Of a stretch of DNA of 64,000 bases, positions 13,401-23,087 are shown one piece after another. The notes under the pieces were generated by a model. It saw nothing but the letters and a program-made list of their open reading frames with translations. It was not told the origin of the DNA and made no database searches. The translations under genes and the position numbers were made by a program. Origin of the DNA: Sodiomyces alkalinus F11 (Eukaryota > Ascomycota > Sordariomycetes > Glomerellales > Plectosphaerellaceae); contig NW_021167080.1 of assembly GCF_003711515.1 (NCBI RefSeq), forward strand, positions 6,032,346-6,096,345, given 5' to 3'. The number at the start of each line of letters is the position of its first letter. Position 1 is the stretch's first letter.

Positions 13401-13849
13401 TAGCACTGTTAATTAGCGGCGAGTCCTATCCGCTCTGCTCCTTTAGTCGATATGGCTAGGAGTAGGTTTTTTCGTGTCGGATAGTCTCTGGATTTAACCT
13501 TATAGGTTAGTAGTATTTACTATACTCCCGATATACCTAGTAGAGATCGGTATACTTAGGCACGAATCCGGGACTATTAGCGACCTAATATAGTTAATTA
13601 CTCTATTCGCTACCCGCGCTATCGTCGTCCTTAGAGTCTATAAAACCCTTAGAGTTCCCCTTAGTATAGTAGTACTTAGGCTCTATATTAGCTTCGTCTC
13701 CGGATATAGGCTTAGCGGCGGCTTCTTCGGCGGAGGCGTTAATCTAGTCTTTAGGGCGGTCGTGGCGATAGTCTCTATATCGGCGATTAGACTATTTATT
13801 AGCGTTATTAGTGAGGAGCCGCTAACCCTTATCGTTAGTATAATAATTA

Positions 13850-15618
13850 GCGTTTAGCGTAGGAAGCACGCGATTCTCGCTTTAGCGACGGAGCTAGTTA
13901 GGGCTAGGGGAATAGCGGTTAGGCTATAGTATTCGGTGGCGCTCGGACGTTAAGCGTCTATTATAGTACCGCAGCGCAGGTTACTAAACCACCATAACAG
14001 GGGACGGAGCGCTATATATTCCGTGGTCCGGTTTAGGAAGGCTTTATTAGCTAACGTGGTGCTTCTAGACTCTTTAGGTGTAGTTCCGGTACTATCCTGG
14101 TATTAGGTTCGCTAGAGAGTTTAAGAAGTCGGCTGACTTTACCTTAGGGCCTAGTCGGACCACGGTCGCGGCTAGGTTAGCGTTAAGCTTATCCTAAATA
14201 ATAGATAGGAGCTTTCCTTAGGGTTTATCGGTAGCCTTCGCGAGTCGGGCGATACTATCCGCGAATACGCGGATATCACAGCGGTTCACGATATCTTCTA
14301 GGGTATACTTTTCCCTACGTAATCGGTACTCGGCTTCTTCGCGCGGGAGCCGGAATTGGCTCTTTAACCTATCCTTCTAGTTCTTTAGGGTGGCGTTCTT
14401 ATTATACTATTCGCGGAGTCTAGGGTCTATAGTTATTAGCTATTTAGAGGCTTTACCTAGTAGGTAGCGGGAGATACCGCGGGTAAGGGCTTCGCTATGC
14501 CCGGGGCTTATCCCGGCGTATTACTCTATAGCGTCCGTGAAGCGGAATACGTCGAGGAAGACTAGCTTAGTGCCTTCTATACGGATATCCTGGGTGGCGG
14601 TAAAGTATTCTAGTAGGTTAAAGTATCCGAGGTCGTCCGCCTTAAAGCGGACCTGGGGTTACTACGACTATAATCCGCGTTAGCGTTCGCCGATAATAGC
14701 TAGTAAGTCCGACTAGCGTATATACGTTTAGTCTCCGCCCGTAGAGGGCGGTTAAGTAGGCGCCGGAGGAGGAGGAGGAGGAGGCGTTTTATCCGGCGGA
14801 CCGGTGCTTTAGCGGACGTTCTAGCGGCTAGGCCCGGGGGCGCTAGACACCATACTCTCGGAGTTAACCGGGTAGTCGGCTAAAAAGGCCCGGTTAAGGG
14901 CGTCGGACGTTTAGCGTTTTATAGCGTTCGAATAGCGAATAATAGTCTTAGTAGGAGATACGTAGGACGTGGGCGATTAGTATAAGAAGGATTTACTTAG
15001 GGAGTATATTAGTTCCTCCTCCTTAATTACGGGCTCCTGATCTATAGCCTTTATAGTAGGACGGATAGGGAGTGAGGTAGGCTTTGTTATAGTGAATAAC
15101 GGTTCCCCTGGCTCTCCCGTGATCTTAAGGCGATGCCGACTACCTAGCTCTTATATCCTAAGCCCTATTATAATAAGCTAGGCGGAGCTAGGCAGAGTAA
15201 AGCTAGTACTAATAAGGCTAGTACTAGCGAGGCTCTCTCCGATATAGTTAATTAGGTTAGCCTCGGAATCTAGCTCGCCCGTATAGGGAGTGGGACTAGC
15301 AGTAAATAGTCGTATAGGTTATTTCCCCTTAATATCGCGGGGTTCTCCTATGCCCGCTAGGATCTCCCTATAAGTAGGTTCTCTATTAAGCTATTTTTCG
15401 AAGGCGTCCACGAAGTTATCCGGTCTTCGGATCAATTTTTTTAGGTAGGATACGTCGGACACGGACTCCGATCGCGAGATTCTTCCTCTTAAGGTTAGGC
15501 CGCTCGCGCCGGCTATCCTTAGAGCGTACACGGCCCTCCTAGCTATATTAAGCAGAGCTATATCTTCGGGCGTAAGGAGATTAGCGATAGGGTCCGGGAA
15601 ATTATCTAAGAACTTCAT
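13850..15618 (-). pseudogene. gag of nested chromovirus, degraded
   Basis: An ATG at 15618 opens a frame of 75 codons (MKFLDNFPDPIANLL...) before the first stop, and the same coding-like composition continues leftward. It lies about 320 bp inside the 5' LTR, as expected for gag. It contains Arg/Gly- and Pro-rich stretches near 14,750-14,850. The junction to pol is not resolved. Confidence 0.55.
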
Positions 15619-15940
15619 AAGATTTTTCGCGCTTTTAGCGCTTCGCGGATAAGGATAGTCGTTAAGGAGGTTTACGTCGGTTATAATAGCGGAGCTTTAG
15701 GTTCCACGGCGATTTTTCGTTTAGTAGAGTTAGTATAGTCGCTGAACCTGTGTACGAATAGTAGGCCGTGGTTCTTATATACTCTACGCCTGGTTCTAGT
15801 AAAGGAGAGGCGTCTTTACTCGGCGTGCCGATAGTCGTATAGTTTTATCGGTATACTATATATCTATATAGTCGTAGGATATATAGCTCGCGTTAAGCGG
15901 CGATACGCGAACCTCGCTTAAAAGCTTAGTTACTACTATT

Positions 15941-16301
15941 TAATATACCCTATCCAGGTATATCTCTGGCTAGCCAGTACTGTCGGACCTAGGGCTTTTA
16001 GGGTTCGGAATAGCGACCTTTAGGTATAGAAAATAGGGTGTAATAAAGATAATCTTTCTAAACTAAGGGGGAACCGCACCGAGGATATATCCCTTAGCCA
16101 GTTCGGCCTAACTATAATCCATACTACCGATCCTACGCTATACGTACGGATAGTCCAGGCGCTATTCGTTCTCTATCTATACGAATGGTGCTGGAGCTAT
16201 ACGTTCCCTATCCGAGCGAATAGCTCCCGCGCTATCCGTTCTATAGTAGGACGGATAATGCCAGCGCCATTCCTGCGGTGGCTAGGGAATAGGGCGTATC
16301 A
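15941..16301 (-). repeat. 5' LTR of nested chromovirus (361 bp)
   Basis: Partner of 6371-6731. It starts TAATATACCC and ends GCGTATCA, followed by CTATC at 16302-16306. It lies upstream of the gag ATG at 15618 on the coding strand, so it is the 5' LTR. Confidence 0.95.
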
Positions 16302-17361
16302 CTATCGGTATCCTTCTTCGCGCTTACGTAGTCTTAAGCATATTTATCGTAGTTCCGTTTAAACTAATAACCTTTAAGTTTCCCGGCGATCTCTTATACG
16401 CTGTTAACCTATATAGTATAGTGGTTAGTAGGGATACGGGCGGAGATAAGCTTATCCCTAAGTCGCGGGGTAATCGCTCCTTTAAGGAATAAGATCTATA
16501 TAGTAGCTTCCTATTTAGTACCGTCCGTAAAGGTAATCTATCTTTTAAAATAGGGCGGGAAAATGGTAAATAACTTATCGGACTATTAACGAATTATACG
16601 TAAGGCTTAGGTAGCTCACGATTATTCTATAGAGTTAAGGTAGGTATAATTAAGATACGCTATAAAGTCGTTAGGGTCTATAAGTTTACCCGGTCTATTA
16701 CTTTTATAGAAGGCCGATACGACTTATTATACTTCGGGCCCTAAGTAATTATAGATTATATACTAAGCTTATATATTATTCTAGAATAGGTCGCTATTAA
16801 TTATACGCTTCTGCCGTATCGTGTAGGCCTATACGCTATAGTGCGCTCGCTTCCCTAAGAACTTCGTAGGGCTATCGATAGTCTTACGGGGTACCGCCGT
16901 TAAGGTTAGGGCGGCCGCTATTATTATCGGCTATAACGCCGGCGATAGAGTCGGTGATAGGGTAGATTCTACTAGTATAAAGATTATCGGGGTCTATAAG
17001 GGAGCCGGAATACCTAGGTTAGGCGGTATTAGGTTCTATGGGGTAGGCGATCCTAAAATCCGGGCTATAAGCTATTTGACTAACTAGCGTTATCGCTTAT
17101 TAGCTTTTTCTCTCGCGCGTTATCGGTTAATAAACTAGCGTATTTCCGAGTAATATTCTTATATCGGAGTAAGCCTTATATTAATATCGGTATATTATTT
17201 ATAGAGAGGGCCTAGCCTTATATTTAGGGCTTAGTTATTTTCTTTAAACCATTGGTTCGTCTACTCCGCGACCTATTTAATTCTAATAGGTTATTAGGCG
17301 GCAGCGTTAGGATCCTAGTCTATCGCTAGCGTAGCGCATGGGTATCGCTAAGTTCTAGATA
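16302..17361 (-). pseudogene. 5' part of gag of outer gypsy element
   Basis: This block lies between the end of the nested element and the outer 5' LTR. Its continuation past the nested element (below 6370) carries the zinc knuckle of the same gag, so the chromovirus landed inside gag. Stops are RIP-type and no intact frame remains. The assignment to gag rests on position rather than on a motif in this block. Confidence 0.5.
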
Positions 17362-17575
17362 TATAAACGACTGGTTATAGGTCGTGGCACTAAGTAAGGT
17401 CGTAATAATAGATTATCTAAAACTAAGGAAGGAAGAAGGAAAAAGGGAAAAGTCTATAGCGCTAGGCTAGCTATAAGGTAGTAATAGTTTAGCGATATAG
17501 GTCCGTTGACTAAGCGCGTAGTCAGGAAGATCCGGAGTATAGCCGGATCCTCTATATCGGGGTTAACCCGTAATA
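17362..17575 (-). repeat. 5' LTR of outer gypsy element (214 bp)
   Basis: Partner of 2656-2869, with equal length and gap-free alignment. It ends GTAATA where the partner ends GTAACA, a CA-to-TA change. It is followed by ATAGC, the target duplication. Confidence 0.93.
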
Positions 17576-17580
17576 ATAGC

Positions 17581-18250
17581 CTTATTCGTAGGCGTTATAC
17601 CTTCTTATTAATAAAGTTAATAGTCTACTAATTATTATAATATAGTTATAGTTATTATTGATAAAGGTTACTTGAAAGCGGAAGAGAGGAAAAATAAAGA
17701 AGAGGTAAAGTGGTTGAATTATGTAAACAAGGTCTGCTGTTATTCTGTGGAAGAGAGTATAAAGGAGGGAAGAATATTATCTATAGAAGAGGGAGGTCGA
17801 GCTGTATATATAATCCTAGTGGACCCACTTTTCCTAGATACCTCAGAGGTAGAAGGCAGAAAGTCTCGTATAAAGCTTAGGCCCCTTAGAGGCCCTAGGG
17901 CCCTGCAGGCTCCCCTAAGCTACTACACGCTTAGGCCTTCGCTTAGACCTTCTATAGGTTCCCCGGAACTATCAAACGCTTACGCCCCTTATAGGTCCTA
18001 GTGCCCCTGTAGGCTTACTAAGGCTAGCTAGACGTTTGGTTGCCGAACGAGTAGATTCCTATTTAGGTCGCTAAATAGGTAGGTCTCTGAGTGCGTATAT
18101 TACTAAGCGTATAGGTTATATAGTTATAGTATAGCTCTACTACTCTTCTATATAGTAAGCTTAGGTTATAGCTTAATATCCCCCTGTAAGCTAATTTTAC
18201 TATACGGTTACTTCCTGATTAAGTTACTAAGGGAATAGCTCCATAGAAGG
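17581..18250. other. repeat-flank DNA, mixed RIP and non-RIP
   Basis: CA/TG reappear from about 17,650, dip again over about 17,880-18,240 and are normal beyond that. An open frame at 17672-18001 (109 codons, plus) begins with a charged Lys/Glu-rich stretch and ends in low-complexity Arg/Pro/Ser. I recognise no family and do not call it a gene. The 17.88-18.24 kb part is probably a small repeat remnant. Confidence 0.4.
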
Positions 18251-18936
18251 CTAGTTTTCCTAAAATAGAGTGAAAAGATATGTGGGGAGACATAACTGTA
18301 TATGGCTTTGGAGGCTGGGGCTGCTAAAAGTGGAGGCAGCGGACTCCAGGTATGGCAGTATACACACTATATCAGAGCTTGACGGGATCCCGAGTATTCC
18401 AGTGGGTATGGTCGTATGTACTGGAACTTTTTAGGAGTTGCCCTTATAGAGGGAGATTTAGGCAAGTCTTCGTTCCCCAACATCAACGTCGCCCCATTCT
18501 CGCTTAACTGGAACATTTACGTATTTCATCTGAGAATTCGTCCTCAAAATTCTACCTTTTAAGGAGGCGCGACCACGCGAAGATGTTGGCAATCACCTTC
18601 GACTTCAAAAGGGAATGTTATGCCGTACTATGACCATTGACCAGACGGAGGCCAAAATGTGATCGGTCGCAACGGAAGAAACCACGACGGTTCACCAGAG
18701 GAAATCACACCACTGATAACTGCGGGCATGGTCAACGAAAGCCGGGACACATACATGGGACCGTAAACCTCTTTTATTTGGTTTCCGACCGATACATCCT
18801 TTCCCAGACGACGCCGTAATGCTAATACCAGGGCCTATCATACACTCGTGTCCGTTCTGTCTTCCCTCGTTTTACCGAAGAGTGAAAGAACTGGAAGATG
18901 ATACTGTGGGAGATTTATTCCCCGCGATACGACCGC
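18251..18936. other. intergenic, no gene seen
   Basis: Base composition is normal and there is no sign of RIP. It includes the 3' flank of the minus-strand gene ending at 18937. The short frames here show no family resemblance and no splice-consistent extension. Confidence 0.5.
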
Positions 18937-19536
18937 TCAGCCGCCAACTGATTCCGCCGATTCAGGCACCCTCTCCGATGCATAGGGCTGTTTGTCTGTC
19001 CGACCGGCGGTTTGGTCGTGAGCAACGTCGGCGCGCTTGGAATGAATGGGATCGACGGCACTCGCGCCGACTCCTTCAAGACCTGAGCGATGCTTTCTGT
19101 CGCCCTCGTTGCTCGTCTGGCCCGATCCAGGATGACCAAGACCCTTGTGCACATCGGCGCTGGTGGCGCCGGGGAGGGTGTCGGACGCCTCTGTGCGAGT
19201 GGTGGTATAGGGGTTGGAGGCCTGTCCCGGCACCTCGTGTTGAGTCTGGGGCTGATAGGTGTTCTCCTTCGGGGCGGTGCCGGGAGGGTGCGTCTCGGCG
19301 TGGAATTCTTGGTAGGCATCGTTGCCAACTTTTGTGCCGATGGCGTGCTGGTCCATATGTTAGCGAAATCCAAACGCCTAGAGGGCCTTGCGGAGTATTG
19401 CTGTGATGGACAGTATTTCCGGGACTCAGAGAAAGGTAAAACGTACGCCCTTGGTGGTCACAGGCTCAGTGGGAGGAACACGAGATGTGAACTCGCCCTG
19501 GTTGGTGAGGGATTCGGGGTTCCTGCTGGCAGACAT
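18937..19536 (-). CDS. conserved small hydrophilic fungal protein of unknown function (166 aa, 2 exons)
   Basis: Exon 1 is 19447-19536 (30 codons, begins MSASRNPESL) and exon 2 is 18937-19347. The intron at 19348-19446 has a GTACGT donor and ends in CAG; the exons join in phase 0. The start was chosen because the 30-residue leader matches, as I recall it, a widespread small protein family of filamentous fungi. That family has a Pro/Thr-rich N-terminus, a segment like EFHAETHPPGTAP, then PGQA, PGATS and GLEGVGAS-like motifs, all present here. The protein is polar, with no signal peptide, membrane segment or known domain, and is probably largely disordered. Its role is unknown. Divergent neighbour: the zinc-knuckle gene at 21300. 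Confidence 0.82.
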
Positions 19537-21299
19537 GATGGATGTTGATGGTATATTGCGAAGCTGCTGATAGGAGGGGAAAGTATGGACAGCGGATTGA
19601 TTCTTGTGTTGTCGTGGCTATCGTCAATCACCGAGCTGGCACGAACAAGAGGGATAGACGAATCTTATATCAGGAGAACCGTGTGTGTTCTGATGCTAGT
19701 GATGTCACAGTGATGATAACATCACAGTTAGAACTGCACCAGGAACTCTCAACTTTATTCTGTCTACCTCGTGCTTACTTCATACAAAAGAACTTTAATA
19801 CTTCACGTAGTACCCGTATCTCGTTGACTGATTATAGCACAAGCTGCGGCGTGGCCAATGATGTTAGATGGGTGGTGCTACCCTCGGCGTGGACTGTCTC
19901 GGAAAGCGGATAGACGATCATGGGCCATAACATCACTGGGACTGCGAACTGCATGTAGTGTATACGTACACGTAGTGTACGCCTCCGTTCAGCCTACCTA
20001 CATTGCAGACAGAGCTTCTGCTTGATCTTTACGTGTCTTCGTTGTATCCCTCTGGGCAGTCTCTTCTCCTTCTTAAAGCTAGACAAGTTTATACAACAAG
20101 AGCAGCGGCCGCACTATATATATTGCCCCCTTACCCATCGTTTTAATGAACTATTTGTCGGGTTGTTCAGAGATGGTAGATGTAGTTGACCAGAATGCAG
20201 AATACCATTTATTGACCTCGACTGCTGGGCAGCAAGGAAAGTATGTTCAACTTGTCATCGACAGCGGAATTGCCAAGCCATGCTGAACATACCCTTTGAA
20301 AGACATTATGGGAAAGAGACGGCCATAGAGTAGTACGGGATCAACAAGAACTTCACAGCGCCATGTCTGTCCGTTCTACACGTAGAAGGGAAAGGCCTGG
20401 GATTTGACCTTTGATTGCTGATAAGTTGGACCACCCGCCTCAGTATCCTACTAGGAAGATATCGAAGCCTGGTGCGTCGCTGTCGCCATTATCTCTTGAG
20501 GCTACCTTACGTGCATGTTTTTCAAGATTAGTTGTCCAGTCGCGCCTAGCCTCGAGATGTGTCTTACCCTCTTGTACAGCAGGGGTAGACGGTGGACCAT
20601 AGATCGAATAATATGATATAGATAGAGGGCATTTAACCGGGTGAATAAGGAGACTGCACAAGATTTGGATAGCGCCACTCAGTCACAACCCAACCCCTGA
20701 GTATCTTGCAGATTCTTGATGATAAAGACGTCTTGAGCATAGGGCAGCTTACCGCCAGGCCCTCTGGCCAAGCTAGGGCCTGGGTCGAATCTATCCTAGC
20801 TAATGAAACATAAGGTATCATACCGGCGACATAGCCCCTTTTCGACCAACTACCTGGTACTGGCCTCAGCCCCTCCTTCTTCCACTTGATATACCGCAAG
20901 ATACCGTCGCACACAGTACCTTACCTTACCTACCTATGGAACTGAGTAGGTAAGTACCTTACCTTACTTAAGGTAGGTACCTACCTAGCTAAGGTAAGGT
21001 AGACAGAATCATGGTGTTCTTTCCACAGGCAAGTGCGTAGGACCTTCGCTCCTTCCATGTTATGCAATTTTATATCCTCAGTTCCCAGGCAGACAGACGC
21101 CTCTGTTCAGTGCCTTCCCGTACAGCCACTCCCAAAGTTGTCTACCTTAAGGTAGGAGAAGAGCAATTACCCATCTAGCTTCAGTAGTGCCCAGGCATCT
21201 TTTGTTTGCGCACTCTCTACCTGTTTACGCTTACCTGACCTTCCTAGCTATTCGAACCCGTGCTTCTCACCAAGTCGTCAGCAGCAGCAGCACAGCAAA
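19537..21299. other. divergent intergenic region, no gene seen
   Basis: About 1.8 kb separates two divergent genes. Open frames are short, overlapping and without family resemblance. The clear structure is the TACCT/AGGTA cluster at 20,919-21,003. AGGTA-type copies recur at about 21,145-21,155. Confidence 0.6.
20919..21003. repeat. TACCT/AGGTA interspersed palindromic cluster
   Basis: About 85 bp are made of repeated TACCT, ACCTTACC and their reverse complements in alternating orientation, so the stretch can fold on itself. The same words recur at about 47,980-48,003, 48,240-48,275, 48,328-48,356 and 54,917-54,975, always between genes. This is sequence observation only; no function is implied. 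Confidence 0.7.
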
Positions 21300-22613
21300 A
21301 TGGGAGATCTTTACCGTAATCGATCTCCAGATCGATATCGTCCTCGCGTTTCCTCCAACGCCCAGTCACGCTCCCGATCCCCGCCACGTGCCTTTTTCCA
21401 GAACGTGGGCACACAATGGTCCATGAGGGTGACCAAGACGGTCGGAGGGGTTGTGCGGAATGCGGAGTTTGTGAACCGCAGTGGAGGCGGGAATTATAAC
21501 ATAAAAGGCACCCTGCCTGGAGGTGGCCTGGTTGTCCAGACAAAGTCGTCGGCCGGCACCCGGGCATTTGCCGAGGAAGCGTGTAGGGATATGCCTAGGG
21601 ATGGTGTTGTTCTCATCGCCATCCCTGTATCTTCCGGAGGCATCAAGTGCCCAGGCAACTGGGACAGCTCTGGGCTATTTCCATCCCCGGGGCGTTCTGT
21701 AGCCCCCTCGGAACCTAGTGTCCAGCCTGCCGCCGCCTCAACTCACCCCCGGTCCAGTCACTCAGCGCCTCTCGCCCCCAGCCGCACTCCTAAGGCCCCT
21801 GGCCACGATACCCCTTCCCAGGGCACACCTCCTCGCGTGGACTTGCTCCCGGGGTGCGGCAACCGCACATCCCTTTTCAAAACCGAGGATCTGCTTATGA
21901 AAATTGAACAGTTGCGGAGAGATGCGTCAGGACGTGGCCATTCCAGCCTCCCCCAAGGACTCCTCGCCCAAACTACCCAGATCGCCACCCAAGGCGGAGG
22001 CAGCTTGGATACTCAAGCCAAACAGGGGCAACAGGAACGTACAGCTTCCGGTGCCCAGGCAAGCAACGTGACCGCGTCTGTGATCTGCAGGGAGAACAAT
22101 CGCCACAAGACCTGTGCCAATTGTGGCCGTGTAGGTCACGCCGTCATTGACTGCCTCAAGCCGGGGAAGAGCGGCTTCATCGAGGCCTGTGCCATATGCA
22201 ACGAACACCACCTCCTGGACAGCTGCTCAGTGTTCCAAAACTACAGTGTCTACCGCAAGTTGGCCTTATGCATCCTCCAACGAGGCCGCCGCCCGCCTCT
22301 CGCCACAGCCTTCAACTGGGTTGTCGCCTACTACGGTGTCGTTAAGGTCAGGACGGGCGCCATGGTTCCACCCAAGGGCTGTGTTTGGCCTTCCGACTTC
22401 CCTATCACGGCCCAAGAGGCTCGCTCATGGCTATGCAGGCCTGCCGAGCGTCAGCCCTGGAACTACTTCGACTACACCGCCAACCGCACGGGGGACCTAA
22501 GTCCTGGTGTCTCAACCTGGTCCTCGGCCGCCGTTCTGAGCAACTGGCACCGACTGAGTCAGACGGAACACTATGCCGATTCGTTTAGTCGCACAGGTTC
22601 GGATCTCTCATGA
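21300..22613 (+). CDS. CCHC zinc-knuckle protein, intronless (437 aa)
   Basis: Single exon. The first about 35 residues are Arg/Ser-rich (RNRSPDRYRPR, RSRSPPR), like an RS-type RNA-binding tail. Residues about 125-190 are Pro/Ser-rich and disordered. A canonical CCHC knuckle, CANCGRVGHAVIDC, sits at about 272-285, followed after about 10 residues by a second Cys/His group (CAICNEHHLLDSC). The C-terminal about 130 residues are rich in Trp, Tyr and Pro and may fold. CCHC knuckles bind single-stranded RNA or DNA, so an RNA-related role is likely but inferred. The lack of introns plus a gag-type knuckle leaves open a domesticated gag origin, though the knuckle alone does not show this. No RIP marks. 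ATG context is CAAAATGG. Confidence 0.75.
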   Translation: MGDLYRNRSPDRYRPRVSSNAQSRSRSPPRAFFQNVGTQWSMRVTKTVGGVVRNAEFVNRSGGGNYNIKGTLPGGGLVVQTKSSAGTRAFAEEACRDMPRDGVVLIAIPVSSGGIKCPGNWDSSGLFPSPGRSVAPSEPSVQPAAASTHPRSSHSAPLAPSRTPKAPGHDTPSQGTPPRVDLLPGCGNRTSLFKTEDLLMKIEQLRRDASGRGHSSLPQGLLAQTTQIATQGGGSLDTQAKQGQQERTASGAQASNVTASVICRENNRHKTCANCGRVGHAVIDCLKPGKSGFIEACAICNEHHLLDSCSVFQNYSVYRKLALCILQRGRRPPLATAFNWVVAYYGVVKVRTGAMVPPKGCVWPSDFPITAQEARSWLCRPAERQPWNYFDYTANRTGDLSPGVSTWSSAAVLSNWHRLSQTEHYADSFSRTGSDLS

Positions 22614-23087
22614 CGGCATCGATCCTTTGTCTCGGAAGACCCCAGGGTGAGATAGATGCATTCCCATCCGGCTCCGCCAAGCTCAAACTAATTCGTATGT
22701 CGGTAGGAGTGCCCAATGACGACAGCTTTTCCCCGGCTTGTAGAAAGCCAGATGAACGGGGATGTGACGACCAAATGTCCGACACAGAAGGGAAAATGGG
22801 GGTTCGCGTACTCGGTACGAGGGGGATCGGGAAATTGCTCGTGTAGGAAAAGCCATACACACGCCGCCCTAGGTATATGGATATAGAACCACCAGATTGA
22901 CTGGTTCTGGGTAGAAACATGCCGCGTCGGTAAATCTGAGGCCTTTGGTTCTTTGGTTGATATAGATGTGTAATAGTTTAGTCCATTGTAAACAGAATAC
23001 AGAAATCTATCATACCCTACGTGAAGTGAAATAATACAAGACGATGGAGAAAGAAATATACGAACCCTACAAAAAGCTCCGGTCGGT
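22614..23087. other. intergenic between convergent genes
   Basis: 3' flanks of the zinc-knuckle gene (plus) and the permease gene (minus). No gene or structured repeat seen. Confidence 0.6.

Larger units (their letters stand above)
6371..16301 (-). mobile_element. nested Ty3/gypsy chromovirus-type LTR retrotransposon, RIP-inactivated
   Basis: Two 361-bp direct repeats (6371-6731 and 15941-16301) bound it, flanked by CTATC on both sides (6366-6370 and 16302-16306). The left LTR starts TG and the right ends CA; the matching ends are TA, as RIP would produce. Coding is on the minus strand: gag from an ATG at 15618, RT near 11.9 kb, integrase near 10.1-10.2 kb, chromodomain near 9.45-9.53 kb, then an extra frame at 7209-8850. 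The length of 9.93 kb is large for a fungal gypsy element because of that extra frame. It sits inside gag of the outer element and keeps slightly more CA/TG, in line with being younger. Confidence 0.95.
2656..17575 (-). mobile_element. outer Ty3/gypsy LTR retrotransposon, RIP-inactivated, split by a nested element
   Basis: Direct repeats of 214 bp bound the element (2656-2869 and 17362-17575) and are flanked by the same 5 bp, ATAGC (2651-2655 and 17576-17580). The left copy ends in CA and the right in TA, as RIP would produce; both start TA, from an inferred TG. Coding is on the minus strand, so the 5' LTR is the right-hand copy. From right to left: gag (16.3-17.3 kb and, beyond the nested element, up to about 6.2 kb), protease, reverse transcriptase (about 4.9 kb), RNase H (about 4.2-4.5 kb) and a degraded integrase start (about 3.65-3.85 kb). 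Without the nested element (6371-16301 plus one 5-bp duplication) it would be about 4.98 kb, short for an autonomous gypsy element. Confidence 0.92.

Noticed and set aside
1..17650. subtelomeric location
   Set aside because: No TTAGGG/CCCTAA tandem array and no telomere-linked helicase seen. Repeat content alone is not enough.
17672..18001. 109-codon frame beside the outer element
   Set aside because: Second half is low complexity in a RIP-like stretch. No family.
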